A stretch of DNA of 16,944 nucleotides from a bacterium (Candidatus Gribaldobacteria) CG10_big_fil_rev_8_21_14_0_10_37_21 (GTDB taxonomy: Bacteria > Patescibacteriota > Minisyncoccia > Minisyncoccales > CG1-02-41-26). The position numbers were made by a program, and so were the translations under genes. The stretch covers positions 1 through 16,944 of the forward strand of contig PFAX01000006.1 of NCBI GenBank assembly GCA_002773495.1, written 5' to 3'. A model generated the notes under the pieces. It was not told the origin of the DNA. It worked only from the letters and a program-made list of their open reading frames with translations, and made no database searches. Positions 1 through 7,725 of this stretch are shown one piece after another; the first letter of the stretch is position 1; each line of letters begins with the position of its first letter.

Positions 1-2
1 GT

Positions 3-137
3 TTTTTAGAGGCAGCTATTGAACAACAACCTTTCTATTGGAAAGTAAGGCCTGAAGAGCTATATAGCATAGTTAAAAATGACCTATCTGACTTTGATGG
101 GTTTATTGATAACATAACTCGGTTTTTAAACTCTTAA
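3..137 (+). CDS. C-terminal end of an unidentified protein (partial, 5' end outside window)
   Basis: The frame starting at base 3 is open from the window edge to a TAA at 135-137 and encodes 44 residues ending in DNITRFLNS. The other two forward frames close within the first 21 bases. The peptide is acidic and looks globular (residues include YWKVRPEELYSIV), with no membrane segment. I do not recognise the family from this tail and assign no function. It is followed 7 bases later by the ATG of the next, broken ORF, so the two were probably co-transcribed. Coding status is likely from the spacing and clean stop but rests on a short stretch. Confidence 0.5.
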   Translation, partial: FLEAAIEQQPFYWKVRPEELYSIVKNDLSDFDGFIDNITRFLNS

Positions 138-144
138 GTTTTAT

Positions 145-408
145 ATGAAAATTAGCATTTTAGAAATATCGAGTTTCTTTTTAGTAGGATTTATCGGCAT
201 TTTTCTTTTTGAAAAAGCAACTATAAAATAGGCTTTATGGGATAAAAAAATTGGTTGGCAAATTCACCATAGCTTAGCAGGTATTCTATTGATATTTCTG
301 GTTTTATTTTTTCAAGAAAAGGCCTTTTTATTTATTGCTTCAGGTGTTGGTGTGATTGTTCAATATGCCTTAGGTAAAGATGGTTTTGTTTTTCTTAGCC
401 GTTGGTAA
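145..408 (+). pseudogene. Small membrane protein gene interrupted by an in-frame TAG
   Basis: Reading from the ATG at 145 gives 28 codons with a hydrophobic stretch (SSFFLVGFIGIFLF), then TAG at 229-231. The same frame continues open for 58 more codons to TAA at 406-408. The downstream part looks like real protein: it contains WQIHHSLAGILLIFLVLFF, a second hydrophobic stretch around IASGVGVIVQY, and a basic-aromatic end (LSRW). Without the TAG this would be an 87-residue protein with about three membrane-associated segments, ending 9 bases before xseA. Short proteins with an H-x-HHS motif before a membrane helix occur, as I recall, in Patescibacteria, which supports a once-intact gene. No good alternative start follows the TAG (only an in-frame TTG inside the first downstream helix). 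Nonsense mutation, assembly error and readthrough all remain possible; recoding is unlikely because TAG ends xseB normally. Confidence 0.55.
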
Positions 409-417
409 AAAACATTT

Positions 418-1674
418 ATGGAAGAAGAAAACGACAATTCAATTCCTGAAAGGATTTTTGCGGTTGGCGAATACTTAGAAGCAGTTAACATTGCTTTAAA
501 ACGTTTTGAAGTTAAAATAACAGGAGAAGTTACTCAGGTTAAGGTGGCCACAAGTGGGCATTGTTATTTTACGATTAAAGATAAAACAGACGAGAATGTT
601 TTAGATTGTATCGCTTGGAAGTATAATTATCAAATTTGCGGGGTAAAGTTAGAAGAGGGCTTAGAGGTTATTTTAAAGGGGAATGGCCAACTTTACAATG
701 CCACGGGTAGGTTTAGTTTTATCGCTGACACAATTGAATTAAAGGGCGAGGGGGTTTTAAAAAAGGCCTATCTTGAGTTGAAAAAGAAGTTAGAAAGCGA
801 AGGGGTTTTTGCTTTTGAACGGAAAAAGGTCTTGCCTACTTTCCCGCAAAACATTGGGGTAATTACCTCTAAAAAGGGGGCGGTGATCAATGACTTATTA
901 AGTAATTTAGGTCAGTTTGGCTTTAAAGTTAAAATGATTGATTCAAGAGTTGAAGGCCAAGAAGCAGTTAAAAATTTATTAGGGGCAGTTAAGGAGTTTA
1001 AAAAGCAAAAGATTGATGTTTTGCTTATCATGCGGGGGGGTGGTTCTTTAGAATCATTGCAGGCCTTTAACAACGAGGCCTTAGTGAGGGCAATTCTTGA
1101 TTTCCCTTGCCCTATAATAGCGGCTATTGGCCATGATAAAGATGTGCCTTTATTAGCTTTAACTGCTGATTTTGCTTGTTCAACCCCAACAGCCGCGGCC
1201 AACACTTTAAACAAAACCTGGGAAATGGCCCCCTTAACAATCAGCCAAGCCGAAAGAGTCGTTTTCGAAGGCCTTAATGGGCGAATTATTCAAATAGAAA
1301 AAGAGATAACCCGTTCTTCAGGTATTATTGAAAGTTGGTTTAATGATTTTTTTGATCGTTATAAAGAAATTGCCAGTGAGCTTAAGACCTATGTTTTACG
1401 AATTGAACAAGCAATCTTAAGTCGAAACAAGTTTTTAGATAATTGTTGGGGGAAAATTGAAAGTGATTTTTCTTTTGCTTTTAAAGAAATGGTGCAAAAA
1501 TTAATTTATTTAAGCCAAACAATTAAAGCCCATGACCCAGAAAATAATTTGGCCTTGGGGTATTGTTTGGCCAGAAAACATGGAAAAATTGTCCGCAAAA
1601 CAAGCGACTTGCCCCCTAACACGGGCTTTGACTTACAAGTGTCTGATGGTATAATTAAAACAAAAACAATTTAA
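418..1674 (+). CDS. xseA: Exodeoxyribonuclease VII large subunit
   Basis: Catalytic subunit of exonuclease VII, a cytoplasmic nuclease that degrades single-stranded DNA to oligonucleotides in repair. The 418-residue product has the family layout. An N-terminal OB-fold spans about residues 14-110 (GEVTQVKVATSGHCYFTIKD region). The catalytic domain follows with GVITSKKGAVINDLL, the signature RGGGSLESLQAFNNEALVRAI region, IGHDKDVPLLALTAD and STPTAAA. A long helical region then leads to the C-terminal LGYCLARKHGKIV segment typical of XseA. Length is near the usual 400-450 residues. ATG 418 is the first plausible start after the upstream TAA at 408; no Shine-Dalgarno is visible. xseB begins 4 bases after the stop, so the two subunits are translated from one message. 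Confidence 0.97.
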   Translation: MEEENDNSIPERIFAVGEYLEAVNIALKRFEVKITGEVTQVKVATSGHCYFTIKDKTDENVLDCIAWKYNYQICGVKLEEGLEVILKGNGQLYNATGRFSFIADTIELKGEGVLKKAYLELKKKLESEGVFAFERKKVLPTFPQNIGVITSKKGAVINDLLSNLGQFGFKVKMIDSRVEGQEAVKNLLGAVKEFKKQKIDVLLIMRGGGSLESLQAFNNEALVRAILDFPCPIIAAIGHDKDVPLLALTADFACSTPTAAANTLNKTWEMAPLTISQAERVVFEGLNGRIIQIEKEITRSSGIIESWFNDFFDRYKEIASELKTYVLRIEQAILSRNKFLDNCWGKIESDFSFAFKEMVQKLIYLSQTIKAHDPENNLALGYCLARKHGKIVRKTSDLPPNTGFDLQVSDGIIKTKTI

Positions 1675-1678
1675 AGAT

Positions 1679-1882
1679 ATGGTTAATTTACAAGAAACAA
1701 TCAAAAAACTTGAAGCAATCTCTCTTTGGTTCACCAGTCAAAAAGAGCTTGATGTTGAAGAGGGCTTAAACAAGGTTAAAGAAGCAGCTGTTTTAATAAA
1801 GGCGAGCCGAGAACGGCTTAAAGCGGTTGAAAACTCGTTTGAAGAAATAAAAAGAGAAATTAACCAAGCCAGCGAAGAATAG
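1679..1882 (+). CDS. xseB: Exodeoxyribonuclease VII small subunit
   Basis: Small helical subunit that binds the XseA C-terminal region and is needed for controlled exonuclease VII activity. The 67 residues match the usual XseB length. They follow its pattern of two helices around a short turn: a first helix (ETIKKLEAISLWF), an acidic linker (LDVEEGLNKVKEA) and a second charged helix (ASRERLKAVENSFEEIKREI). It lies 4 bases after the xseA stop. The gene ends in TAG at 1880-1882, which shows that TAG works as a terminator in this genome. The next gene starts 31 bases later. Confidence 0.92.
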   Translation: MVNLQETIKKLEAISLWFTSQKELDVEEGLNKVKEAAVLIKASRERLKAVENSFEEIKREINQASEE

Positions 1883-1913
1883 CCAAAGATTGTGATAGGG
1901 TAAGGCAAAGGTC

Positions 1914-2717
1914 GTGCGGAAGTTTAAGTTTCTAAAAATATTTAAATATTATTTTATGTCATTATCATATTTAATTGGCCCAGCGATTTTTTTAGGTTTA
2001 GTTCTGCTATCTTCTATTAAGCAAATTAACCAATATCAAAGAGGTGTTCGTTTTACTTTAGGTAAATACACAGGCACAATGAACCCGGGCTGGCGACTGG
2101 TCTTGCCAGTTTTTCAAGGTTACAGAAAGGTTGATTTAAGAGTAAAGGCGGTTGATGTTCAAAAACAAGAAGCCATTACCAAAGATAATATCGCCGTTGG
2201 TGTTAATGCTGTTATTTACTATAAAGTAGCTGAAGCAGAAAAAGCTATTTTAGCTGTTGAGGACTATTATTACGCCATAAGTCAGTTAGCCCAAACAACC
2301 ATGCGAAATGCAGTTGGTCAGGTTGAATTAGATGAACTTTTGAGCCAAAGAGACAGGGTTTCAGAGAATATTCGGCTGGTGATTGACAAGGCCTCTGATC
2401 CTTGGGGCATTAAAGTAGATGCTGTTGAATTAAAAGATATTACTTTAGCTGAAGAAATGAAACGAACCATTGCTAAGCAAGCCGAAGCCGAAAGGGAAAA
2501 ACGAGCGATTATTATTAAGGCCGAAGGCGAAAAAGCGTCAGCTGTTAATATGGCCCAAGCCGCCCAAATCCTAGGCCAAACTCCCGGCGCTTTGCACTTG
2601 CGCACATTACAGTCATTAAATGATATTTCTTCTGACCAATCAAACACGATTGTTTTTGCTATCCCGCTTGAAATCCTACGGGCTTTTGATAGATTGGGCA
2701 AAAAAGAGAACCTGTAA
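1914..2717 (+). CDS. SPFH/band 7 (stomatin/slipin-like) membrane protein
   Basis: Membrane scaffold protein of the SPFH (band 7) superfamily; bacterial slipins form oligomers in membrane microdomains. The 267-residue product has a basic N-terminus and one membrane helix (about residues 17-35). The band 7 domain follows: INQYQRGVRFTLGKYTGTMN, NPGWRLVLPVF, VDLRVKAVDV and ITKDNIAVGVNAVIYYKV. A helical arm rich in Ala/Glu/Lys comes next (AKQAEAEREKRAIIIKAEGE, about 188-207), then TIVFAIPLEILRAF. The start is taken as GTG 1914, preceded by AAGG-type purine runs (TAAGGCAAAGG); ATG 1956 is a shorter alternative that would still keep the membrane helix. No NfeD partner gene, often found with slipins, is nearby. 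The unit ends at a strong terminator 23 bases downstream. Confidence 0.9.
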   Translation: MRKFKFLKIFKYYFMSLSYLIGPAIFLGLVLLSSIKQINQYQRGVRFTLGKYTGTMNPGWRLVLPVFQGYRKVDLRVKAVDVQKQEAITKDNIAVGVNAVIYYKVAEAEKAILAVEDYYYAISQLAQTTMRNAVGQVELDELLSQRDRVSENIRLVIDKASDPWGIKVDAVELKDITLAEEMKRTIAKQAEAEREKRAIIIKAEGEKASAVNMAQAAQILGQTPGALHLRTLQSLNDISSDQSNTIVFAIPLEILRAFDRLGKKENL

Positions 2718-2739
2718 ATCATTTATAGCTTAAACCAAC

Positions 2740-2773
2740 AAAAACTGCTAACCCCTCAAAGTTAGCAGTTTTT
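2740..2773 (+). terminator. Rho-independent terminator after the SPFH gene
   Basis: A perfect 13-bp inverted repeat (AAAAACTGCTAAC at 2740-2752 and its complement at 2761-2773) encloses an 8-base loop and ends in a T-run. The A-run on the 5' side would let it also act on the opposite strand. It separates the xseA-xseB-SPFH unit from the metallophosphoesterase. Confidence 0.92.
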
Positions 2774-2818
2774 AAATTGAGCAATGCCCTGCTACTTTTT
2801 ATTTTGCTTAAGATTTGC

Positions 2819-2824
2819 TAAGAT
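2819..2824 (+). promoter_or_regulatory. Candidate -10 box for the phosphoesterase-ZIP unit
   Basis: TAAGAT lies 19 bases before ATG 2844 and after the terminator at 2740-2773, where a new promoter is expected. The -35 region is unclear, so this is a weak call. Confidence 0.4.
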
Positions 2825-2843
2825 AAACCAAGAAACAAATACA

Positions 2844-3755
2844 ATGGATTTTTTATTTATTTCTAATTATTTTTTTGACGCTACAATTTATTTCGCTAGC
2901 TACTTTTTAGCGGCTATTCTTTTTTTGGCTGTTTTGTTGCTTTTAGCCAAGCATAAGGTCTTAGCTTTTCTTTTCTTAGCTTTTCTTTTATTTTTTGTTT
3001 GGGTAAGATTTATTGAGCCCAAGATTTTGCTTATAAACAAAGAAGTTTTACCGTTAGAAAGAGCAACTTTTGATGGTTTGCCAATCAAAGTCGCACTTGT
3101 TTCTGATCTCCATTATGGGGTTTATAGCAATGCCCCTTCTTTAAAAAGAATAGTTGAAAGAATTAACCAAGAAAGTCCAGATTTGGTTTTGTTGCTGGGT
3201 GATTTTGTTTTTCAAGCTAAAAAAGAAAATGTGCCCGGTATGTTTAAAGAATTAGCCAATTTAAAAGCCCCTGGCTTTGCAGTGTTGGGCAACCACGATG
3301 TTGGCTTAAAGGGTGAAATTAATGTTAAAGAGGAATTAACAGAAGAGCTTTCAAAATATGTTAAACTTTTAAACAATCAAACAGAAAAGGTTGAAATTAA
3401 AGGCAAGCAAATCAATTTAATTGGCTTAAGTGATTTCTTAGAGGGTAAAATTGACTTTTCTCTTTTAGAAGGCCTTAATCAAGACGAGTTTAATTTAGTT
3501 TTAGAGCATAACCCAGATGTTGTTTACTCTTTTCCCTTAAATACTAATGTTAATTTAGTAGTTTCAGGCCACACTCATGGAGGCCAAGTTTGTTTGCCTT
3601 ATTTATATAAAGTTTTTTTGCCTTCTCAATTTGGCTTAGAAAGGGGGTTTTATATGATAAATGGCCTAAAGGTTTTTATCACTTCAGGGGCTGGGGTGGC
3701 TGGCCTGCCTTTTCGTTTTTTAATGTCCCCTGAAATTGTAATTTTAACAATATGA
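2844..3755 (+). CDS. Membrane-anchored calcineurin-like metallophosphoesterase (YaeI/YkuE-like)
   Basis: Predicted dinuclear-metal phosphoesterase tethered to the membrane; the physiological substrate is unknown. Relatives such as YaeI are phosphodiesterases sometimes linked to envelope lipids. Numbering from ATG 2844 (303 residues), hydrophobic helices occupy about 16-53. The catalytic domain then shows the full motif set: DLH at 88-90, GD at 119-120, GNHD at 149-152, an EHNP histidine at 222 and GHTHGG at 242-247. An upstream in-frame ATG at 2784 exists, but it would add 20 residues starting inside the region just after the terminator. ATG 2844 sits just after the -10 candidate and gives the more usual N-terminus. 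The gene overlaps the ZIP gene by 4 bases (ATGA), implying translational coupling. Confidence 0.9.
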   Translation: MDFLFISNYFFDATIYFASYFLAAILFLAVLLLLAKHKVLAFLFLAFLLFFVWVRFIEPKILLINKEVLPLERATFDGLPIKVALVSDLHYGVYSNAPSLKRIVERINQESPDLVLLLGDFVFQAKKENVPGMFKELANLKAPGFAVLGNHDVGLKGEINVKEELTEELSKYVKLLNNQTEKVEIKGKQINLIGLSDFLEGKIDFSLLEGLNQDEFNLVLEHNPDVVYSFPLNTNVNLVVSGHTHGGQVCLPYLYKVFLPSQFGLERGFYMINGLKVFITSGAGVAGLPFRFLMSPEIVILTI

Positions 3756-4495
3756 TCTTTTCTATTTTTTTAGCAGTTTTCATTATAAGCTTAGCCTCAT
3801 TTTCTGGGGCGTTGCTTTTAGTTTTAAGAAAGCAAATCCAACCCCAAAAACTTTTATGGCTAGTTGCTTTATCAGCGGGGGCTTTGCTTACAAGTGCCTT
3901 TTTAGAACTATTACCCGAAGCTTTAGAATTAATTAAACCTAAAACTGCTTTTCAGGTGGTTTTGTTTGCTTTTTTATTCTTTTTTATTTTAGAAAAGTTT
4001 TTGCACTGGCGCCATTGCCATAAAACAAATTGCGAAGTTCACAGCTTTGGGCATTTAAACTTAGTTGGTGACTGCTTTCATAATTTTTTAGATGGCTTAA
4101 TCATAGCGGTTGCTTTTTTAACTAATTTTAAATTAGGAGTGGCCACCTCTTTAGCTGTTTTATTGCATGAAATACCCCAAGAGATAGGGGATCTAGGTGT
4201 TTTACTTTACGTTGGTTTTAAGCCCAAAAAAGCCCTTTTGTTTAATTTTTTAATCGCCTTAACCGCTTTTTTAGGGGCAATGGCTGGCATTTTGCTTTCG
4301 TTTTCAACTTATAACTTTTTAATTTATTTAATTTTGCCTTTTTCAGCGGGTGGTTTTATTTATATAGCGGCCAGCGATCTAATCCCTGAAATAAGGAAAA
4401 CTCAAGGCCTTGCGCACACCTTGCAGATGTTTGCCTTTTTCTTACTTGGCTGTTTATTTGTCCTTTTACCAGACCTACTTGGCATGCATGGCTAA
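3752..4495 (+). CDS. ZIP family divalent metal transporter
   Basis: Integral membrane transporter that moves zinc or related divalent cations into the cytoplasm. The 247 residues form about seven or eight hydrophobic helices. The two family metal-binding helices are clear: HNFLDGLIIAV beginning at residue 110 and HEIPQEIGDLGVLL beginning at 139. A cytoplasmic-type loop rich in His and Cys (HWRHCHKTNCEVHSFGH, 85-101) is typical of the variable metal-binding loop of ZIP proteins. It overlaps the metallophosphoesterase by ATGA. Coupling a metal importer to a metal-dependent phosphoesterase may be functional or simply compact gene packing. Metal specificity cannot be read from the sequence. Confidence 0.93.
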   Translation: MIFSIFLAVFIISLASFSGALLLVLRKQIQPQKLLWLVALSAGALLTSAFLELLPEALELIKPKTAFQVVLFAFLFFFILEKFLHWRHCHKTNCEVHSFGHLNLVGDCFHNFLDGLIIAVAFLTNFKLGVATSLAVLLHEIPQEIGDLGVLLYVGFKPKKALLFNFLIALTAFLGAMAGILLSFSTYNFLIYLILPFSAGGFIYIAASDLIPEIRKTQGLAHTLQMFAFFLLGCLFVLLPDLLGMHG

Positions 4496-4507
4496 TTTCC
4501 CCTGTTT

Positions 4508-4593
4508 TTCATCTTGACCCAAAAGAGTATATTTGGCAAGATTGGACGGATTTATTAGCTTCCTTGCTAGAAATGTCGTTACTGGGTAATTAA
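4508..4593 (+). other. Possible coding relic in the gap before the helicase gene
   Basis: The 151-base gap after the ZIP gene contains a frame that reads like protein, with FHLDPKEYIWQDWTDLL followed by LLEMSLLGN, ending in TAA at 4591-4593. No start codon lies at a sensible place; the frame continues back into the ZIP gene as a shadow. It may be the remnant of a lost gene. The family is not recognised and coding status is doubtful. Confidence 0.25.
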
Positions 4594-4633
4594 AATATTA
4601 ATTTAAAAGGCGGGAATATTATTTCTGCTTTGG

Positions 4634-4639
4634 TATAGT
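4634..4639 (+). promoter_or_regulatory. -10 box 7 nt before the helicase start (leaderless-type promoter)
   Basis: TATAGT ends only 7 bases before ATG 4647. With transcription starting about 7 nt after a -10 box, the message would begin at or next to the start codon. No clear -35 and no Shine-Dalgarno are visible. Confidence 0.55.
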
Positions 4640-4646
4640 AAAAATA

Positions 4647-7568
4647 ATGCCATTTGATTTAAAGCAATTGAATAAAGAGCAGGTTTTGGCCGTTAGGCAC
4701 AAAGAGGGCCCGCTTTTAATCGTAGCTGGTGCTGGCACAGGCAAAACAACTGTCATTGCTAAACGTTTTGTTTATTTAATTGAGCAAAAGTTAGCTCTGC
4801 CTGAAGAGATTTTGGCCTTAACCTTTACCGAAAAGGCGGCAGGGGAAATGGAAGAGCGGGTTGAAAATATGCTTGAAATTGGTTTTGCTGATTTATGGAT
4901 ATCTACTTTTCATAGTTTTTGTGAAAAAATTTTAAGAAACGAGGGCTTAAAGATTGGCCTTAGCACTGATTTCAAGCTTATTCAGCCAACTTCTGCTTGG
5001 ATGTTATTAAGAGAAAATTTAGCCGAGCTTGATTTAAATTATTATAAACCCTTAGGCAACCCAAGCCGTTTTTTACATGGGCTTTTAAGTCATTTTTCAA
5101 AATGCAAAGACCAAGGTATAACTCCTGAAAATTATTTAGAATATGCTCAAAACCTTAAAACCAATTTAACCGATTTACCAGAAAACTTTGACATTGAGCA
5201 AATTAAAGAACAAGCCGAGGCTTTTCATTTTTATCAACAACTTCTTTTAAAGCATAATCTTGTAGATTTTGGTGATTTATTGAACTATACCCTATTACTT
5301 TTTGAAAAAAGGCCTTTTATTTTGCAAAAATATCAAAAAAAATTTAAATATATTTTAGTTGATGAGTTTCAAGATACCAATTTTATTCAATACCAGTTAG
5401 TTAAGCTTTTAGCTGGCAAAAAGGCTAATTTAACCGCTTGTGGGGATGATTTGCAAGCAATTTATCGTTTTCGGGGGGCAAGTTTTGCTAATTTAGTTCA
5501 ATTTAAAAAGGACTTTCCCAAAACAGCGGAAATTTCTTTAATTAGAAATTATCGCTCTTGCCAGAGCATTCTTGATTTGGCCTATAGCTTTATAAAAGAC
5601 AACGACCCTTTAAGAAACAAATATTTTACTAATTTAGAAACAAAGCTAAAAGCCCAAACCAAAGAAACAGGGGCAGTTGAGCATTTTTACCTAAGAAGCT
5701 TAGAAGTGGAAGCCCAAAAAGTGGCTGAAAAAATTATTGAGCTTAAAAACAAAGAAAAGGGCTTGTCTTTAAGTGATTTTGCTATTTTAGTTAGGGCCAA
5801 TGACACAGCCCAACCCTTTTGCCGCGCCTTGGAAAGGGCCGGGATTGCTTTTCAATTTTTAGCTAACAAAGGGCTTTACCAAAAGCCAATTATCATAGAC
5901 ACCATCGCTTATTTCAAGCTTTTAGATAATTATCACGAGTCCTCGGCTTTGTTTCGGGTTTTGCACTTACCCTTTTTTGAATTTAAAAGTGAACAGATTA
6001 TGTTAATTAGTAATTACGCCTCCAAAAAAACCAAATCCCTTTTTGAGGCCTTAAAAGAACTTTATTTGATTAAGGGCATCAGCCGTGAGACCAAAGAAAA
6101 AGCCATTTTTTTATTAGGTCTCTTAGAAAAACACCAGCAAATGGCTAAAGAAAAAAATGTTTCTGAAATTTTCGTCCAGTTTGTCAGAGAAAGCGGCTAT
6201 TTAAAGTATATTTTAGACAACGAAGATAAGCCCCAAATTGACTCGCTTAATTTATTTTACGAAAAATTAAAGACCTTTGAACAAGAGAGCTTGAGCTCGC
6301 GACTAAGCGATTTTATGGAAAAGTTTTCTTTAGAGCTTGAGTCAGGCGAAGAGGGGGATTTAATTTTTGATTTAGAAGAAGGCCCTGATTTAGTTCAAAT
6401 AATGACAATCCATGCCGCTAAAGGCCTAGAATTTAAATATGTTTTTTTGGTTTCAATGGTTAATTTAAGGTTTCCCTCAACTGAAAGGCACGATAAAATA
6501 GAAATTCCCCCAGACCTTTTAAAAGAAAAGCCCCCCGAAGGTGATGTTCATTTGCAAGAAGAACGAAGGTTGTGCTATGTGGCGATGACTAGGGCTAAAA
6601 ATGGGCTATTTTTTACTTCAAGCCTAAATTACGGGGGCAAACAAAAGAAAAAGCTATCCAGGTTTTTAATTGAAATGGGCTTTAATCAAGAAGCAAAAAG
6701 TAAAGCCCAAACCAAAAACGATTTTAAAGCAGAGCCCCAAGAGTTAGAATCTATTGTTTTAGAAGAAAATAGTTTGTTTTTACCGAATAAGTTTTCGTTT
6801 TCCCAGTTAAACGAGTTTGAACAATGCCCCCTAAAGTATAAATACAAGTATGTTTATAAGCTTTTTCCTAAAGGCAAGGCAGTTTTTTCTTTTGGCACAA
6901 CAATCCATAACACTTTGCAAAAGTTTTTGAAGCTAAAAAACGAGAAAATCATTGCCCTTGATTTATTTGGCAATGAAAAAGAAGAAAATAAAAACAAAGC
7001 TGGGCTTAAAGATTTGCTTGAGATTTACGAAAAATCCTGGCTTGACGACTGGTACGAAAGTAAAAAACAAAAACAGAATTATCGCAAATTAGGCGAAACC
7101 ATCTTAAAGAGTTTTTACGAAAAAGCGGAAAAAGACCCCCCGCAGGTCTTTACTTTTGACGATGGTTCTTTGGCTTTAGAGGTGCCCTTTGCTTTAGATA
7201 TTGAGGGCTATAATTTGCGAGGTAGAATTGATCGCATTGATCAAACCAAAGAAGGGGTTATCATTATTGATTACAAAACCGGCAAAGCCAAAGAAAAGCT
7301 AGAAAAATCAGACAAAGAGCAGCTTTTGCTTTATCAAATAGCCGTTAGAGAGGTTTATGGCTTAGAAGTGGCTCAATTAAAGTACAATTATTTAGAAGAG
7401 GGCAGGGAAGTTGCTTTTTTAGGCAAAGAGCAGGAAATGGAGGAGTTTAAAGCAAAAATAGTCAATAAAATAGAAAAAATCAGGCAAGGCCAATTCCCTC
7501 CGACCCCCGGCTTTAACTGCCAATTTTGCGACTTTCATGACATCTGCCCTTCGGCTCAAAAACCTTGA
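4647..7568 (+). CDS. UvrD/PcrA-type helicase fused to a C-terminal Fe-S PD-(D/E)XK nuclease
   Basis: A 973-residue superfamily 1A DNA helicase with a RecB/AddB-type nuclease at its end, probably acting on DNA ends in recombination or repair. Helicase motifs run in order: Walker A AGAGTGKT (27-34), LTFTEKAAGEM (Ia), ISTFHSFC, DEFQD (239-243), GDDLQAIYRFRG (266-277), IRNYRSCQSIL, TIHAAKGLEFKYVFL and ERRLCYVAMTRAK. The C-terminal nuclease has FEQCPLKYKY (Cys727), RGRID (Asp862), IDYKTGKAK (Asp875, Lys877) and QLLLYQIAV. It ends with Cys958, Cys961 and Cys967. The C...CxxCx5C arrangement matches the 4Fe-4S clamp of AddB/AdnAB/Cas4-type nucleases. The architecture resembles one AdnAB-like subunit; no partner helicase subunit lies beside it. 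Transcription probably starts at the start codon itself. The stop TGA overlaps a possible TTG start of a short downstream ORF. Confidence 0.95.
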   Translation: MPFDLKQLNKEQVLAVRHKEGPLLIVAGAGTGKTTVIAKRFVYLIEQKLALPEEILALTFTEKAAGEMEERVENMLEIGFADLWISTFHSFCEKILRNEGLKIGLSTDFKLIQPTSAWMLLRENLAELDLNYYKPLGNPSRFLHGLLSHFSKCKDQGITPENYLEYAQNLKTNLTDLPENFDIEQIKEQAEAFHFYQQLLLKHNLVDFGDLLNYTLLLFEKRPFILQKYQKKFKYILVDEFQDTNFIQYQLVKLLAGKKANLTACGDDLQAIYRFRGASFANLVQFKKDFPKTAEISLIRNYRSCQSILDLAYSFIKDNDPLRNKYFTNLETKLKAQTKETGAVEHFYLRSLEVEAQKVAEKIIELKNKEKGLSLSDFAILVRANDTAQPFCRALERAGIAFQFLANKGLYQKPIIIDTIAYFKLLDNYHESSALFRVLHLPFFEFKSEQIMLISNYASKKTKSLFEALKELYLIKGISRETKEKAIFLLGLLEKHQQMAKEKNVSEIFVQFVRESGYLKYILDNEDKPQIDSLNLFYEKLKTFEQESLSSRLSDFMEKFSLELESGEEGDLIFDLEEGPDLVQIMTIHAAKGLEFKYVFLVSMVNLRFPSTERHDKIEIPPDLLKEKPPEGDVHLQEERRLCYVAMTRAKNGLFFTSSLNYGGKQKKKLSRFLIEMGFNQEAKSKAQTKNDFKAEPQELESIVLEENSLFLPNKFSFSQLNEFEQCPLKYKYKYVYKLFPKGKAVFSFGTTIHNTLQKFLKLKNEKIIALDLFGNEKEENKNKAGLKDLLEIYEKSWLDDWYESKKQKQNYRKLGETILKSFYEKAEKDPPQVFTFDDGSLALEVPFALDIEGYNLRGRIDRIDQTKEGVIIIDYKTGKAKEKLEKSDKEQLLLYQIAVREVYGLEVAQLKYNYLEEGREVAFLGKEQEMEEFKAKIVNKIEKIRQGQFPPTPGFNCQFCDFHDICPSAQKP

Positions 7569-7687
7569 CTTTAATAAGATTAGAGGAGTTCGATATTGAT
7601 GACCCAAAAAAGTTTTATGCTATATCTCTCTCAAAACTTCAAGAAATAGGGGGCAGTTCTGTTTTTAAGGTTTTAGTGGAAAAGTGA
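7565..7687 (+). CDS. Possible 40-residue small ORF overlapping the helicase stop
   Basis: A TTG at 7565 overlaps the helicase stop (TTGA) and opens a 40-codon frame ending at TGA 7685-7687. The composition is protein-like (RLEEFDIDDPKKFYAISLSK, then a GGSSVFKVLVEK end), unlike random AT-rich sequence. It could be a coupled small gene or the surviving tail of a degraded gene. I do not recognise a family and no ATG start exists. Confidence 0.3.
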   Translation: MTLIRLEEFDIDDPKKFYAISLSKLQEIGGSSVFKVLVEK

Positions 7688-7725
7688 GGTGTTTTAGGGT
7701 AAGATGAAGTTAAATAAATAAATAT

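Noticed and set aside
229..231. Recoding of TAG as an amino acid
   Set aside because: xseB ends naturally at TAG with no continuation into a conserved sequence, so genome-wide TAG reassignment is unlikely.
912..1214. A 100-codon open frame on the minus strand
   Set aside because: It lies wholly inside the conserved catalytic region of xseA and its translation has no recognisable features; it is an antisense shadow.
2318..2722. A 134-codon open frame on the minus strand
   Set aside because: It is antisense to the SPFH gene, whose coding frame is clear.
2784..2843. Upstream ATG start for the metallophosphoesterase
   Set aside because: It begins 10 bases after the terminator, upstream of the only -10 candidate, and adds a non-conserved stretch.
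7566..7568. TGA reassigned to glycine as in Gracilibacteria/SR1
   Set aside because: The helicase, RRM and toxin genes end at TGA exactly where their families end, and no conserved glycine is encoded by TGA.
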